Source of the DNA: Motilibacter deserti
GTDB lineage: Bacteria > Actinomycetota > Actinomycetes > Motilibacterales > Motilibacteraceae
Direction: 5' to 3'
NCBI RefSeq assembly: GCF_011250635.1
Contig: NZ_JAANNP010000003.1
Location: 204,121 to 268,120, forward strand
Length of the DNA: 64,000 bases
In this document: positions 27,294 through 35,406 of the stretch, in pieces
Position numbering within the stretch: the first letter of the stretch is position 1
Layout of the letters: every line of letters starts with the position of its first letter
Notes under the pieces: model-generated
Database searches by the model: none
Told to the model about the DNA's origin: nothing
What the model saw: the letters and a program-made list of their open reading frames with translations, nothing else
Translations under genes and position numbers: made by a program

Positions 27294-28798
27294 CGGACGG
27301 GCAGCGGGACCGGCCGGACTTCGCCGTCGAAGGCCACCGACGTGCGATGAAGGCCGTCCTGCGCCGCGGTGCCGTGAGCCCGGAGCAGCTGTGGCTGCGC
27401 TACTTCGCCTGCGGCGGCAGCGCCGGGATGCTCGAGGTCGAGGGCTACCTGCAGGAGGCCCTCGAGCTCCCGGCGCTCGAGCGCGACATGCTCGCCCAGG
27501 CGGCGAACGAGCTGCTCGACGAGCTCGCCGGGCGGCTCCGGGTGCCGTACAGCCGCCAGTTGCGCGACCCGCTGCCCGCGGCCGGGCCGTTGCCCGCCTT
27601 GGTCCGCCTGCTCCGGGAGACCCCGCGCGCGCTCGCCGGCGAGATCGACGACGCCATCGGCGACTCCATCGCGATGCTCGGCCAGGGGGTCGAGGCCGCC
27701 GTCTACGTCGCGGACTACGGGCAGACACGGCTGGTCCCGCTGCCGGGGCGCCGGCACGACGGCCGCCCGCCTCTGAGTATCGAGGGGACCCTCGCGGGCC
27801 GCGCTTTCCAGCTGGTCGAGACCCAGGCCGCGTTCACCGACCCGCAGCCGCGCTTCTGGGTGCCGCTCGTCGACGGCGTCGAGCGGCTGGGAGTGCTCGA
27901 CGTCATGCTGCCGTCCGCCAGCGAGCTGACGGACCCGCTGCTGCGCGAGCAGTGCGAGTGGGTGGCCTCGCTGGCCGCCCACCTGATCACGAGTGCCGAC
28001 GCCCACGGCGACGCCGTCGACCGGGCCCGGCGCGGCCGGCCGAGGGGCCCGTCCGCGGAACTGCTCTGGAGCCTGCTGCCGCCCCTGACGGCCGGCAGCC
28101 AGGCCTTCACGCTCAGCGGGCGGCTGGAGCCGGCCGAGCAGGTGGGCGGGGACGCCTTCGACTACAGCCTGGGCCCGGAGCGGGTGCAGCTCGCGGTGTT
28201 CGACGCGATGGGGCACTCGCTCGGCGCGGGGCTGATCGCGGCCACGGCGCTGGCCGCGTACCGCGCGGCCCGCCGGTCCGGGGCCGGGCTGTTCGGGCAG
28301 GCGGCGGCGCTCGACGATGCGATCGCGGAGCACTTCCCCGACGCGTTCGCCACGGGGGTGCTCGCCGAGCTCGACCTCGGCTCGGGGACGCTGCGCTACA
28401 TCGCGGCAGGGCATCCGGAGCCGCTGCTGCTGCGCGGTGGGCACGTCGTCGCGGGCCTCGAGGGCGGTCGACGCCTCCCCTTCGGCCTCGGCATCGGGGA
28501 GATGTCGGTGGGTGAGGCCGCGCTCGAGCCGGACGACTGGGTCGTCCTCTACACCGACGGGCTGGTCGAGGCTCGGGACGCGGGCGGCGAGTTCTTCGGC
28601 CTGCCGCGGCTGGTGGACCTGCTCGAACGGGAGGCGGCGGCCCAGCAGCCGCCGGCCGAGACCGTGCGGCGGCTGACCGCGTCGGTGCTGCGGCACCAGC
28701 ACGGCGTCCTGCAGGACGACGCGACCGTGCTGGCCGCGCACTGGGGCCCGCCGCCGCCCGTGCCCGGAGCGTTGGCCGATGCCTCCGGATGGCGCTGA
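27290..28798 (+). CDS. SpoIIE/PP2C-type serine phosphatase with N-terminal extension
   Basis: The 502-residue protein carries a C-terminal PP2C-like SpoIIE domain with the metal-binding residues in GGDAFDYSLG, VFDAMGHSLGAGL, LYTDGLVEARD and QDDATVLA. The N-terminal 270 residues include a helical region common to actinomycete SpoIIE proteins (WLRYFACGGSAGMLEVEGYLQEAL) and a GAF-like central part. Such enzymes normally dephosphorylate anti-anti-sigma (STAS) proteins. GTG 27290 overlaps the GAF-ANTAR stop, suggesting a shared signalling pathway; no STAS or anti-sigma kinase gene is adjacent. ATG 27347 is an alternative start. Converges on the histidine kinase gene. Confidence 0.87.
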   Translation: MTDGQRDRPDFAVEGHRRAMKAVLRRGAVSPEQLWLRYFACGGSAGMLEVEGYLQEALELPALERDMLAQAANELLDELAGRLRVPYSRQLRDPLPAAGPLPALVRLLRETPRALAGEIDDAIGDSIAMLGQGVEAAVYVADYGQTRLVPLPGRRHDGRPPLSIEGTLAGRAFQLVETQAAFTDPQPRFWVPLVDGVERLGVLDVMLPSASELTDPLLREQCEWVASLAAHLITSADAHGDAVDRARRGRPRGPSAELLWSLLPPLTAGSQAFTLSGRLEPAEQVGGDAFDYSLGPERVQLAVFDAMGHSLGAGLIAATALAAYRAARRSGAGLFGQAAALDDAIAEHFPDAFATGVLAELDLGSGTLRYIAAGHPEPLLLRGGHVVAGLEGGRRLPFGLGIGEMSVGEAALEPDDWVVLYTDGLVEARDAGGEFFGLPRLVDLLEREAAAQQPPAETVRRLTASVLRHQHGVLQDDATVLAAHWGPPPPVPGALADASGWR

Positions 28799-28820
28799 CC
28801 GGCGGCCGGGCGCGCTGTCG

Positions 28821-30008
28821 TCAGGCGGGCACCTCCACGGTGACGCGGGTTCCCTCGCCCCGTGCGGTCGCCAGCGTGAGCCGTCCGCCCGCGGTCGCGA
28901 CGCGCAGCCGCTGGGACGCGAGCCCGATGTGCCCCTCGCGGAGCCGGTGCACCTCGACACCGGTGTCGAAGCCGACCCCGTCGTCGGCCACCACCAGCCG
29001 CCGCCCGTCGGCTGCCCGGTCCAGGCGGACGCAGACCTGTGTCGCCCGGCCGTGCTTGACCACGTTGGTCAGGAGCTCACGGGCCACGCCGTAGAGCAGG
29101 TCGTCGGTCTCGTGCGGCTCGACGTCGTCGACGTGCAGGTCCAGCTCGAGCCGGCCGCGCCGCGCCTGCTGACCCGCCAGCTCGCGGACGGCCGGGCCGA
29201 GCCCGAGGCGGCCGAGCACCTGCGGGTGCAGGACGGTGACCGCGGCCCGCAGCTCTCCGGCGGCCCCGCGCAGCAGGTCCTCGGCGCGTGCGAGGCCTTC
29301 GCCCTCGTGCCGGTCGCGGGCGCCCTCGACGTCCATCCGGGCGGCGAGGACGCTCTGCAACGGGCCGTCGTGCAGGGTCTCTGCGATGCGGCGGCGCTCG
29401 CGCTCCTCGGCGGTCAGCGCGTCCGCGACGAGCCGTTGCCGCGCATCGAGCAGCCCCAGGACGGCGGCCGACCGGCGCACCAGCAGGACGGAGAGCCCGG
29501 TCGTGGCCGCCGCGAGCCAGAGCAGGAAGCCGAAGTGAAGCCACACGACCGGCGCCGCGGTGCCACCGGCGTACGCGGGGGTCTGCAGCGAGACGACGAG
29601 GTAGCCGACCGACGTCGCCACACCCACCGCCGCGGTCAGGGCGGGCCGGTACTGGAAGGCCAACACGATCGGGAGCAGGAAGAAGACCGGCTGCAGCAGC
29701 GAGCCGGACCCTCCGCTCGCTGCCGCGAGACCGGCGAGCGCGACCACGTCCACCGCGGTCGTCATCCAGCTCGTCCACGGCCGCGCCGCCGCCCGCGCCG
29801 GGACGAGCAGCCACGCTGTGGACCAGGCCGCGTACGCCGCGAGCACGAGGCGGAAGGCGTCCGCGTGGAAGTGCTCGACGGGCACCGCCCAGCCGAGCAG
29901 CGAGAGCAGCGCCAGCAGGGGCAGCCGGAGGCCGGCGGTGACCCGGGCGGCGCCGCTCGCGTAGCGGGCCAGCACGTCCTGCTGCTCTGCGACAGGGAGC
30001 GGGCTCAT
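28821..30008 (-). CDS. Sensor histidine kinase, HisKA_3 (NarL/DesK-like) type
   Basis: The 395-residue membrane kinase has five to six N-terminal transmembrane helices (about residues 25-170), a short linker, the HisKA_3 dimerisation helix with the phospho-acceptor His in RRRIAETLHDGPLQS, and a HATPase domain with the N box ELLTNVVKHG and G1 box VADDGVGFD. There is almost no extracytoplasmic domain, so the signal is probably sensed in the membrane. Its ATG overlaps the stop of the response regulator gene, and the two form a cognate pair. Confidence 0.92.
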   Translation of the reverse strand: MSPLPVAEQQDVLARYASGAARVTAGLRLPLLALLSLLGWAVPVEHFHADAFRLVLAAYAAWSTAWLLVPARAAARPWTSWMTTAVDVVALAGLAAASGGSGSLLQPVFFLLPIVLAFQYRPALTAAVGVATSVGYLVVSLQTPAYAGGTAAPVVWLHFGFLLWLAAATTGLSVLLVRRSAAVLGLLDARQRLVADALTAEERERRRIAETLHDGPLQSVLAARMDVEGARDRHEGEGLARAEDLLRGAAGELRAAVTVLHPQVLGRLGLGPAVRELAGQQARRGRLELDLHVDDVEPHETDDLLYGVARELLTNVVKHGRATQVCVRLDRAADGRRLVVADDGVGFDTGVEVHRLREGHIGLASQRLRVATAGGRLTLATARGEGTRVTVEVPA

Positions 30009-30652
30009 TCGAGCATCCGGCGGCGCATGGCCTCGGCGACGGCGGCGCCTCGGTCGGACACCCCGAGCTTCTCGTAGAGCCGCTGGACGTGGGTCTTGAC
30101 GGTGGAAGGGGCCAGGAACAGCTCCCTGGCCATGGCCGGCACCGACCGGCCTTCCGCGATCAGCGCGAGCACCTCGCGCTCGCGCTCGCTCAGCGCCGGC
30201 CGGTCGTCCTCGCGCCGCTGCCGGATCTCGGAGACGAGGGCGGACGCGAGCTCCGGAGGCACCACGTCGCGGCCCTTGGCGCAGGCGAGGACGGCCGCGA
30301 CGAGCTCGGCGCGGCTGGACTCCTTGGGCAGGAAGCCGGCCGCGCCCTCCTGCAGGGCGTGGTAGACGATCGCGCTCTCGGTGTGGGCCGACAGCAGCAG
30401 CACCCGGGTCGTGGCCCCGTCGCGCTTGAGGGCGCCCACGACCTCGGCGCCGTCCAGCTCGGGCATGCGGAAGTCGAGGACGGCCACCTGCGGCGTCTCG
30501 CGCCGGATCGCCTCCAGCGCGGCGCGGCCGTCGTCGGCCTCGGCCACGACGTCCACGTAGCCGCTGGACGTCAGGGCCCGGACGACCCCTTCGCGGAACA
30601 TCGGGTGGTCGTCACCGACGACCACGCGCAGCCGCTCGGCGGCCCCCCTCAC
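30005..30652 (-). CDS. LuxR/NarL-family response regulator
   Basis: The 215-residue regulator has a receiver domain with the acidic pair in GDDHPMFREG, the phosphorylatable Asp in VAVLDFRMPELDG, conserved S and K in LLLSAHTES and LPKESSR, and a C-terminal LuxR helix-turn-helix (LSEREREVLALIAEGRSVPAMARELFLAPSTVKTHV). The GTG start at 30652 leads directly into the receiver and overlaps the stop of the upstream membrane protein gene. Expected to be phosphorylated by the overlapping kinase and to bind DNA; targets are unknown. Confidence 0.93.
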   Translation of the reverse strand: MRGAAERLRVVVGDDHPMFREGVVRALTSSGYVDVVAEADDGRAALEAIRRETPQVAVLDFRMPELDGAEVVGALKRDGATTRVLLLSAHTESAIVYHALQEGAAGFLPKESSRAELVAAVLACAKGRDVVPPELASALVSEIRQRREDDRPALSEREREVLALIAEGRSVPAMARELFLAPSTVKTHVQRLYEKLGVSDRGAAVAEAMRRRMLE

Positions 30653-31194
30653 GAGACGCTCCCCGGCGCGGTAGCCAGCTCGGGCCCGGCCTGCGGGCAC
30701 CAGCGCGGAGGGCCGCCGCGCAGGGCCGCGAGGCGGCGCTCCGCCGCCCGGCGCACGCGCAGGTGGACGACCTGCGCCTGCAGCGCCAGGAGCACCGCGA
30801 CCACGGCCAGCGTCTCGCCCAGCCCGCTGGAGCCGCTGCGGTCGAGGGCGTACGCGGCGGTGCCGAGCGCGACCTTGAACCCGATCAGGCCGAGGAACAG
30901 GCCGGCCGTCACCCGCGTCCCGCGCGCCCAAGCCTGCCCGTCGGCGTCGACCTCGACCTCGGTGAGCAGCCCGCGGGCGACGCCGACCACCACGCTGGCT
31001 GCCAGGCCGGGAAGGAGCAGGGCGGTCGCGACCTCCCCTTCGGGTGGCCGGAAGCCGCCGATCACCAGCCCTGCACCTGCGTAGCAGAGGGCGGACCGGA
31101 AGCGCCCGGCTCGGCTGAAACGGGTACGCCGGGTCTGGCGGCGAAGGCTCAGGGCCAGCAGGGGCAGGGCGACGGCGAGCTCGAGGGCGAGCAT
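30649..31194 (-). CDS. Multi-pass membrane protein of the two-component operon, unknown function
   Basis: A 181-residue protein with about five hydrophobic segments (for example ATALLLPGLAASVVVGVARGLL and GLFLGLIGFKVALGTAAYAL) and basic loops. I do not recognise a catalytic motif; it could be a DUF1453-like small membrane protein. ATG 31194 has a perfect AGGAGG 6 nt upstream. It is the first gene of an overlapping three-gene minus-strand operon with the response regulator and kinase, so it may be part of the sensing or output of that system. Confidence 0.65.
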   Translation of the reverse strand: MLALELAVALPLLALSLRRQTRRTRFSRAGRFRSALCYAGAGLVIGGFRPPEGEVATALLLPGLAASVVVGVARGLLTEVEVDADGQAWARGTRVTAGLFLGLIGFKVALGTAAYALDRSGSSGLGETLAVVAVLLALQAQVVHLRVRRAAERRLAALRGGPPRWCPQAGPELATAPGSVS

Positions 31195-31617
31195 CTGGGG
31201 CCTCCTGGGACAGGTGAGATACGCGGCGGTCGAGCCGACGGGAACGCTTCCGGCGGCCGGAAGGGACTCTGCCGGCGCACGGCGGCGGCGTCTGTCATCC
31301 GCCGAACACCCGGACCGACAGGGGGCGGACAGTCCGGGCCTCGCTCCGCGCACGAACGCGGCCCGCGTCAGCGACGGTGTCAGCGGGCGCTCGCGGTTCG
31401 CTCGGGGCCTGCTCGGGTCGTCCCGCGCGGGCAGCGCGAGCCCTGGCAACCGCGGCTTTCGCGTACACCTCGGCCGCTCTTCTACAACTACGGAGGAGGT
31501 TCGCGATCCGTCACGGAACTCGCGCGAGTGCGCTATGTGGCTGAGCGCGTACACAGCGGTACCTTCTGTCTCACAGATCTTCTCGGGCATCCGGCACGGC
31601 TCCTCCCGCGGGCGCCG
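31195..31617. other. 423-bp divergent intergenic region
   Basis: No credible gene is seen. The region separates the minus-strand two-component operon from the plus-strand EAL gene and must carry both promoters. The nonamer CGCGTACAC occurs twice (31460-31468 and 31546-31554), each followed by nnCGG; this spaced direct repeat could be a regulator site. The 120 bp nearest the EAL gene are relatively AT-rich. Confidence 0.4.
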
Positions 31618-33273
31618 ATGAAGGGCGGCGGCGTGGGCGTACGAGCGGTGCGCGGCTGGACCGCGTCACCGGCCGGACGGCCGATCGCCCTGCTGACCGG
31701 CGGCGCCGGGCTCGCGGCGCTGGTCTGGACGGTGTTCGCGACGGCGTGGGACGGGCCGCAGCGCGAGGCGACGAGCGTCGTCCTGATCGGCCTGACGTCG
31801 TTCGCGCTGCTCGTCAGCGCGGGCCTGCTCGCGGTCCGCGTGCCGGCCGACGGGCGCGTCGCGTGGATGCTCACCGGCTACCTCGCCGTCGGGGTGCTGA
31901 TGATGCTCCGGTCCACACTGATGCCCCGCTCCGCGGACCTCACCGCGCCGCTGCGCTCGCCGGAGCAGCTGTGGGCCAACGCCGCCGGCACGAACGCCGC
32001 GGTGACCGCCGCCGTGCTCGTCGGGGCTGCGCTGCTCGCGGCGTTCCGGCCCTATCCGCGGGCGCGCACGTGCCTCGTCGTGGGCACGGCGGCGGCCGCC
32101 GCAGGGGTCTACGCGTGCGTACGGGACCAACCGCTGCTCGTGCTGGCCGACGCACACGGCCACGCCACCGCGTACGCGCTGGCCGCGCACGGCACGCTGG
32201 CGGTCCTCGGCGCGGTCGCGCTCGTGCGGATATGGCGAGCGGCCGGCCCGGCTCCGGACTTCGCGGCGTTCTGGCCGGCCTGCCATCTCGGGCTCCTCGT
32301 GGGCTGCATCGCGCTGCGCGCCGTGTCGCACGAGGTCTTTGGCGCCGCGTGGTGGACCGCGCTGGTGCTGCAGGCGCTGGCCTCCGTGCTGCTGGTCACC
32401 GGGCTCCTCGTCGGGGTCGCGAGGCTCGTGCTGGTGCTCGAAGGCCGGAGCGGCTCCCGCACGGGGCCCCTCGTGCGCGGCGTCCGCGCCGAGCCCCGGC
32501 AGGGGGCCGCGGCGGCGGAGCGCCCCGTCACTCGCCGTGAGGTGCTCGAGGTGCTCACGGCCGGGCAGCTCGACCTGGCCGTCCAGCCGGTCGTCAGCCT
32601 GCCGTGCGGCAAGCCGGTCGGCTGGGAGGCGCTCTCGCGCTTCCACCGGGGCCCGTCGTCCGCGCCGCTGCCGCCCGCCGCCGTCTTCGCGGCTGCGGCC
32701 GACGCCGGGGTCGGGGTCGAGCTCGAGGTGCTGGCGGTCGGCCGTGCGCTCGACGTGCTGGCCCGGCTGCCCGCCCCGCTCTGGCTGTCGGTGAACGTGT
32801 CGCCGTCGACCGCCGCCAGCGGGCGGCTCGCGCGCGAGCTCCGACGGGCCGGCCCGGAGACGCTGCGCCGGGTCGTCCTCGAGCTCACCGAGCACTGTGC
32901 CGTGGCGGAGTACGACCAGCTCGTCGACGCCCTGGCTCCGCTGCGCGCCGCGGGTGTGCGGGTCGCGGTGGACGACGCCGGTGCGGGCTTCGCCAGCTTC
33001 CGCCACGTCGTGCGGCTGCGCCCGGACATCGTCAAGCTCGACATGAGCCTCATCGCCGGGATCGACGCGGACCCGGTCCGGCGCTCGCTCGTGTCGTCGC
33101 TGCTGGTGTTCAGCGCCGACATCGGCGCCACCGTCGTCGCGGAGGGGATCGAGACCAGGCAGGAGCTCGACACTCTCCTGGAGCTCGGGGTGTCGTGGGG
33201 GCAGGGCTACCTGCTCGGCCGGCCCGTGGCGGCGCCGGCCGCCCTGGAGGCGCTGCTCGCCGAGCGCGTCTGA
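31618..33273 (+). CDS. Membrane-bound EAL-domain cyclic di-GMP phosphodiesterase
   Basis: The 551-residue protein has about seven transmembrane helices in its first 285 residues and a C-terminal EAL domain without a GGDEF partner. All catalytic and metal residues look present: E in GWEALSRF, N in LSVNVSPS, E in ELTEH, DD in [13 protein letters not shown] in VKLDMSLI, E in AEGIET and Q in QGYLLGRP. It should hydrolyse c-di-GMP to pGpG in response to a membrane or transported signal. ATG 31618 is preceded by only weak purine sequence. It is monocistronic, and rarA follows after 35 bp. Confidence 0.9.
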   Translation: MKGGGVGVRAVRGWTASPAGRPIALLTGGAGLAALVWTVFATAWDGPQREATSVVLIGLTSFALLVSAGLLAVRVPADGRVAWMLTGYLAVGVLMMLRSTLMPRSADLTAPLRSPEQLWANAAGTNAAVTAAVLVGAALLAAFRPYPRARTCLVVGTAAAAAGVYACVRDQPLLVLADAHGHATAYALAAHGTLAVLGAVALVRIWRAAGPAPDFAAFWPACHLGLLVGCIALRAVSHEVFGAAWWTALVLQALASVLLVTGLLVGVARLVLVLEGRSGSRTGPLVRGVRAEPRQGAAAAERPVTRREVLEVLTAGQLDLAVQPVVSLPCGKPVGWEALSRFHRGPSSAPLPPAAVFAAAADAGVGVELEVLAVGRALDVLARLPAPLWLSVNVSPSTAASGRLARELRRAGPETLRRVVLELTEHCAVAEYDQLVDALAPLRAAGVRVAVDDAGAGFASFRHVVRLRPDIVKLDMSLIAGIDADPVRRSLVSSLLVFSADIGATVVAEGIETRQELDTLLELGVSWGQGYLLGRPVAAPAALEALLAERV

Positions 33274-33308
33274 CCTCGCTGGGACCGCTGGGCCGTAGCC
33301 TGGCGCGG

Positions 33309-34718
33309 GTGACCGACCTGTTCAGCTCCGCCGGGGAGGACGTCGCCCGGGCCAACGCGCCGCTGGCGGTGCGCATGCGGCCACGGGCCCTCGACGAGGT
33401 CGTCGGCCAGGCCGGCCTGCTCGGGACGGGCGCCCCGTTGCGCCGCCTGGCCGAGGGCGGGCCCGCACCGGCGTCGGTCGTGCTGTGGGGCCCGCCGGGC
33501 ACGGGCAAGACGACCCTCGCGCACCTCGTCTCGGCGGCCGGCGGCCGGCACTTCGTCGAGCTCTCGGCGGTCATGGCGGGGGTCAAGGACGTCCGTGCGG
33601 TGGTGGAGGACGCGCGCCGCCGGCTGGGGTCGACCGGGCAGGAGACGGTCCTGTTCGTCGACGAGGTCCACCGCTTCTCCCGAACCCAGCAGGACGCCTT
33701 GCTCCCGTCGGTGGAGAACCGCTGGGTCGTCCTCGTGGCGGCGACGACGGAGAACCCCTACTTCTCCGTGGTCTCGCCGCTGCTGTCCCGGTCACTGCTG
33801 CTGACCCTCTCCCCGCTGGGCGACGAGGACGTCCGCGTGCTCGTCCGCCGGGCGCTCGAGGACGAGCGCGGGCTGGGCGGCGCCGTACGCCTCGACCCGG
33901 CCGCGGAGGAGCACCTGCTGCGCATCGCCGGTGGGGACGCCCGGCGTGCGCTGACCGCGCTGGAGTCGGCCGCCGGGGCGGCGCTCGAGGCGGGCGTGGA
34001 GGAGATCGACGTCGAGACGCTCGAGCGCGCCGTCGACCGGGCCGCGGTGCGCTACGACAAGACCGGGGACCAGCACTACGACGTCGCGAGCGCCTTCATC
34101 AAGTCGATCCGTGGCTCCGACGTGGACGCCGCCCTGCACTACCTCGCGCGCATGGTCGAGGCGGGGGAGGACCCGCGCTTCATCGCCCGACGGCTGATGA
34201 TCTCGGCGAGCGAGGACATCGGCATGGCCGACCCCACCGCGCTGCAGACCGCCGTCGCCACCGCCCAAGCCGTCGCCCTCATCGGAATGCCGGAAGCCCG
34301 CATCATCCTTGCCCAGGCCGTCGTCGCCCTAGCGCTCGCGCCGAAGTCCAACGCGGTGATCCGCGCCGTGGACGCGGCCCTCACCGACGTACGCCGGGGG
34401 CTGGCCGGCCCGGTCCCGTCCCACCTGCGCGACGCGCACTACTCCGGCGCCAAGCGCCTCGAGCACGGCGCCGGCTACCGCTACGCCCACGACTACCCGC
34501 ACGGCGTCGTCGCGCAGCAGTACGCGCCGGACGCCGTCGTCGGGCGCAACTACTACGACCCCACCACCCATGGCGCCGAGCGCGTGATCGGGGACCGGGT
34601 CGACCGGCTCCGCCGAGCGGTCCGTGGCCTGCCCGCGCCGGAGCCAGCGGCCGGAGAGCAGCAGCCCGCGCCGGGCGCCGCACCGTCGGCACCGGAGGAG
34701 CCGGGGGCCACGGGGTAG
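33309..34718 (+). CDS. rarA: Replication-associated recombination protein A (RarA/MgsA) ATPase
   Basis: AAA+ clamp-loader-like ATPase acting at stalled forks. The 469-residue protein shows [11 protein letters not shown], Walker [10 protein letters not shown], the RarA-typical [15 protein letters not shown], Walker [17 protein letters not shown], sensor 1 [12 protein letters not shown], and the C-terminal tetramerisation part [31 protein letters not shown] and later [16 protein letters not shown] Pro/Ala-rich tail of 30 residues ends the protein. GTG 33309 gives the usual N-terminus. Confidence 0.96.
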   Translation: MTDLFSSAGEDVARANAPLAVRMRPRALDEVVGQAGLLGTGAPLRRLAEGGPAPASVVLWGPPGTGKTTLAHLVSAAGGRHFVELSAVMAGVKDVRAVVEDARRRLGSTGQETVLFVDEVHRFSRTQQDALLPSVENRWVVLVAATTENPYFSVVSPLLSRSLLLTLSPLGDEDVRVLVRRALEDERGLGGAVRLDPAAEEHLLRIAGGDARRALTALESAAGAALEAGVEEIDVETLERAVDRAAVRYDKTGDQHYDVASAFIKSIRGSDVDAALHYLARMVEAGEDPRFIARRLMISASEDIGMADPTALQTAVATAQAVALIGMPEARIILAQAVVALALAPKSNAVIRAVDAALTDVRRGLAGPVPSHLRDAHYSGAKRLEHGAGYRYAHDYPHGVVAQQYAPDAVVGRNYYDPTTHGAERVIGDRVDRLRRAVRGLPAPEPAAGEQQPAPGAAPSAPEEPGATG

Positions 34719-34728
34719 GGTTCCCGCC

Positions 34729-35127
34729 ATGTCCCCAGGGGAGATCGCCGGCCTCGTGGCGGCGTTCGCATTCGTGCTGCTCGTCGGCGTCGTGGCGATC
34801 CCGCTCGTCAAGCTCGGCCGCCTGATCGACGAGGCCCGCGGCACGGTCCGCGGGCTCACCGACGAGACCGTCCCGCTCGTGCGGGAGGTCACCACCACGG
34901 TGTCGACGACCAACGGCCAGCTCGTGAAGCTCGACGGCATCACGGGCAACGTGCAGGAGATGTCCACCAACGTCTCCGCCTTCACCGCGCTGCTGGTCTC
35001 GACCCTCGGGCGCCCGATGCTGAAGGCCTCGTCGTTCAGCTACGGCGTGCGCCAGGCGCTGGCCGAGCGCCAGCGCCCCGCCGGCGCCCGTCGCGTCGAC
35101 CGCCGGCCGACCCGCGGGAGGGGATGA
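34729..35127 (+). CDS. DUF948 domain membrane protein
   Basis: A 132-residue protein with one N-terminal helix (GEIAGLVAAFAFVLLVGVVAIPLVKLG) and a following region of predicted coiled coil with repeated Thr/Val residues (DETVPLVREVTTTVSTTNGQL), typical of DUF948 proteins. Family members in Gram-positive bacteria are described as general-stress-type proteins, but the function is unresolved. It precedes the small DUF6167-like gene and alaS in an arrangement common in actinomycetes. Confidence 0.82.
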   Translation: MSPGEIAGLVAAFAFVLLVGVVAIPLVKLGRLIDEARGTVRGLTDETVPLVREVTTTVSTTNGQLVKLDGITGNVQEMSTNVSAFTALLVSTLGRPMLKASSFSYGVRQALAERQRPAGARRVDRRPTRGRG

Positions 35128-35128
35128 C

Positions 35129-35404
35129 GTGATCCGCAGGCTGTTCTGGCTCGGGCTCGGCGCCGCGCTCGGTGCTCTGATCGTCCGCCGCCTCACGCGC
35201 GCCGCGCAGGCGCTCACCCCGCAGAGCGTGGCCGCGTCGCTGGCCGACGCCATGCGCGAGCTCGGCTCCGGAATCCGCGACTTCGGCCAGGACGTACGCG
35301 CCGCCATGTCCGACCGCGAGGTCGAGCTGCGCGAGGCGCTCGGCATCGAGGACGCCGTGACGCCCGAAGACGGAATCCGGAATCGCGGAAGGACGAATTA
35401 CTAG
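35129..35404 (+). CDS. Small conserved membrane-associated protein (DUF6167-like)
   Basis: A 91-residue protein: an N-terminal hydrophobic, Gly-rich segment ([20 protein letters not shown]) followed by a charged amphipathic region ([35 protein letters not shown]). GTG 35129 starts 1 bp after the DUF948 stop, with AGGGG upstream, and the gene ends 2 bp before alaS. The position directly before alaS is conserved in the phylum; its role is unknown. Confidence 0.75.
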   Translation: MIRRLFWLGLGAALGALIVRRLTRAAQALTPQSVAASLADAMRELGSGIRDFGQDVRAAMSDREVELREALGIEDAVTPEDGIRNRGRTNY

Positions 35405-35406
35405 TC

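Noticed and set aside
31214-31621. A 135-codon plus-strand frame before the EAL gene
   Set aside because: Codon use and composition are not gene-like, there is no Shine-Dalgarno and it fills a region that must hold two promoters.
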